Shown one piece after another: positions 63,694 to 64,000 of a stretch of DNA of 64,000 nucleotides (the stretch's first letter is position 1; each line of letters starts with the position of its first letter). The DNA is from Calothrix sp. NIES-3974. GTDB lineage: Bacteria; Cyanobacteriota; Cyanobacteriia; Cyanobacteriales; Nostocaceae. The notes beneath the pieces were generated by a model. It was given only the letters and a program-made list of their open reading frames with translations, was not told the origin of the DNA and did not search any database. The position numbers were made by a program, and so were the translations under genes. The stretch lies in NCBI RefSeq assembly GCF_002368395.1, contig NZ_AP018254.1, positions 5,642,001 through 5,706,000 on the forward strand, read 5' to 3'.

Positions 63694-64000
63694 TTTAACG
63701 GCTTCATTGATGAGGGTACTCTTAAAGTTGCGACAAAAGTCTTGGGGGATAGGGAATAGGCAAAAGATACGGGATAACCATTCTCAATATCACACCCAAG
63801 GTTCACGCGGTATAGGGAAATCCTGGGGACTCATATAATTACGGCACGTTTGTTCTGTCACCTGTCAACCGCCAACAAGGCAAAAGTACAATCAGCGTGG
63901 GAAACATTAGCAGAAATCTTCCCACCTTCAGCCTCCCTATCCTATCAGATTTCCTGAATTTTTCGGTTTACATGGATACAGGAGGTGTTACTTTTAGATT
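63694..64000. other. Right-hand end of the window
   Basis: About 300 bp with no supported gene. AT-rich; GTCACCTGTCAACCGCC (63856-63872) is not part of a recognised family. The next gene probably begins outside the window. Confidence 0.45.

Overview
The window comes from a cyanobacterium, most likely a filamentous one. It carries many copies of the octamer GCGATCGC, a ycf3-type photosystem I assembly gene, the cyanobacteria-specific DUF3038/DUF4335 gene pair, a type I-D (cyano) CRISPR helicase, multi-PAS/GAF hybrid-style histidine kinases, and AT-rich intergenic DNA full of short tandem heptamers and small palindromic repeats. All calls are made by reading the sequence and protein translations; no database search was run.

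Layout. 0-3 kb: the edge of a type I-D CRISPR-Cas locus, with a truncated cas3 running off the left end and a divergent RHH/WYL regulator, followed by a small inverted-repeat element with a target duplication just ahead of htpX. 4-10.3 kb: a HAD hydrolase and a bacterial RNA-repair pair, hen1 (2'-O-methyltransferase) and pnkp (kinase-phosphatase-ligase), separated by about 1 kb of repeats. 10.5-20 kb: housekeeping and conserved genes (GHL10 hydrolase, cutA, an HTH/membrane-protein operon, tRNA-Arg, folB, a PaaK-like adenylating enzyme, rsmB, a TerB-like protein). 20.1-20.9 kb: a small decayed accessory patch (integron-integrase fossil, XisI-like fragment, orphan UPF0175 antitoxin-like gene). 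21-31.6 kb: a PAS/GAF histidine kinase, pepA, a lone EACC1-like protein, a NERD-like/superfamily I helicase, tRNA-Gly and a TonB-like protein with long Q/R repeats. 32-43 kb: purF, hisD, two related histidine kinases, a Ser/Thr kinase and an SGNH hydrolase. 44.9-64 kb: DUF3038/DUF4335, a TPR protein, an FAD oxidase, a subtilase, NDH-2, an orphan peptidase-containing ABC exporter, a GH57/DUF3536 protein, a lytic transglycosylase, ycf3 and gatC.

Genes that act together: the Cas3 helicase and its putative WYL repressor share a promoter region with repeated GTGTCC motifs; Hen1 methylates the RNA end that Pnkp repairs and seals, protecting tRNAs cut by ribotoxins; DUF3038 and DUF4335 overlap by 4 bp; the HTH protein and the membrane protein are 10 bp apart. 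The strongest candidates for something unusual are the split hen1/pnkp locus, the EACC1-like singleton next to a helicase whose nuclease-like domain has lost its EVK motif, the orphan C39-ABC exporter, and the families of palindromic repeats that show symmetric base changes and nested insertions.
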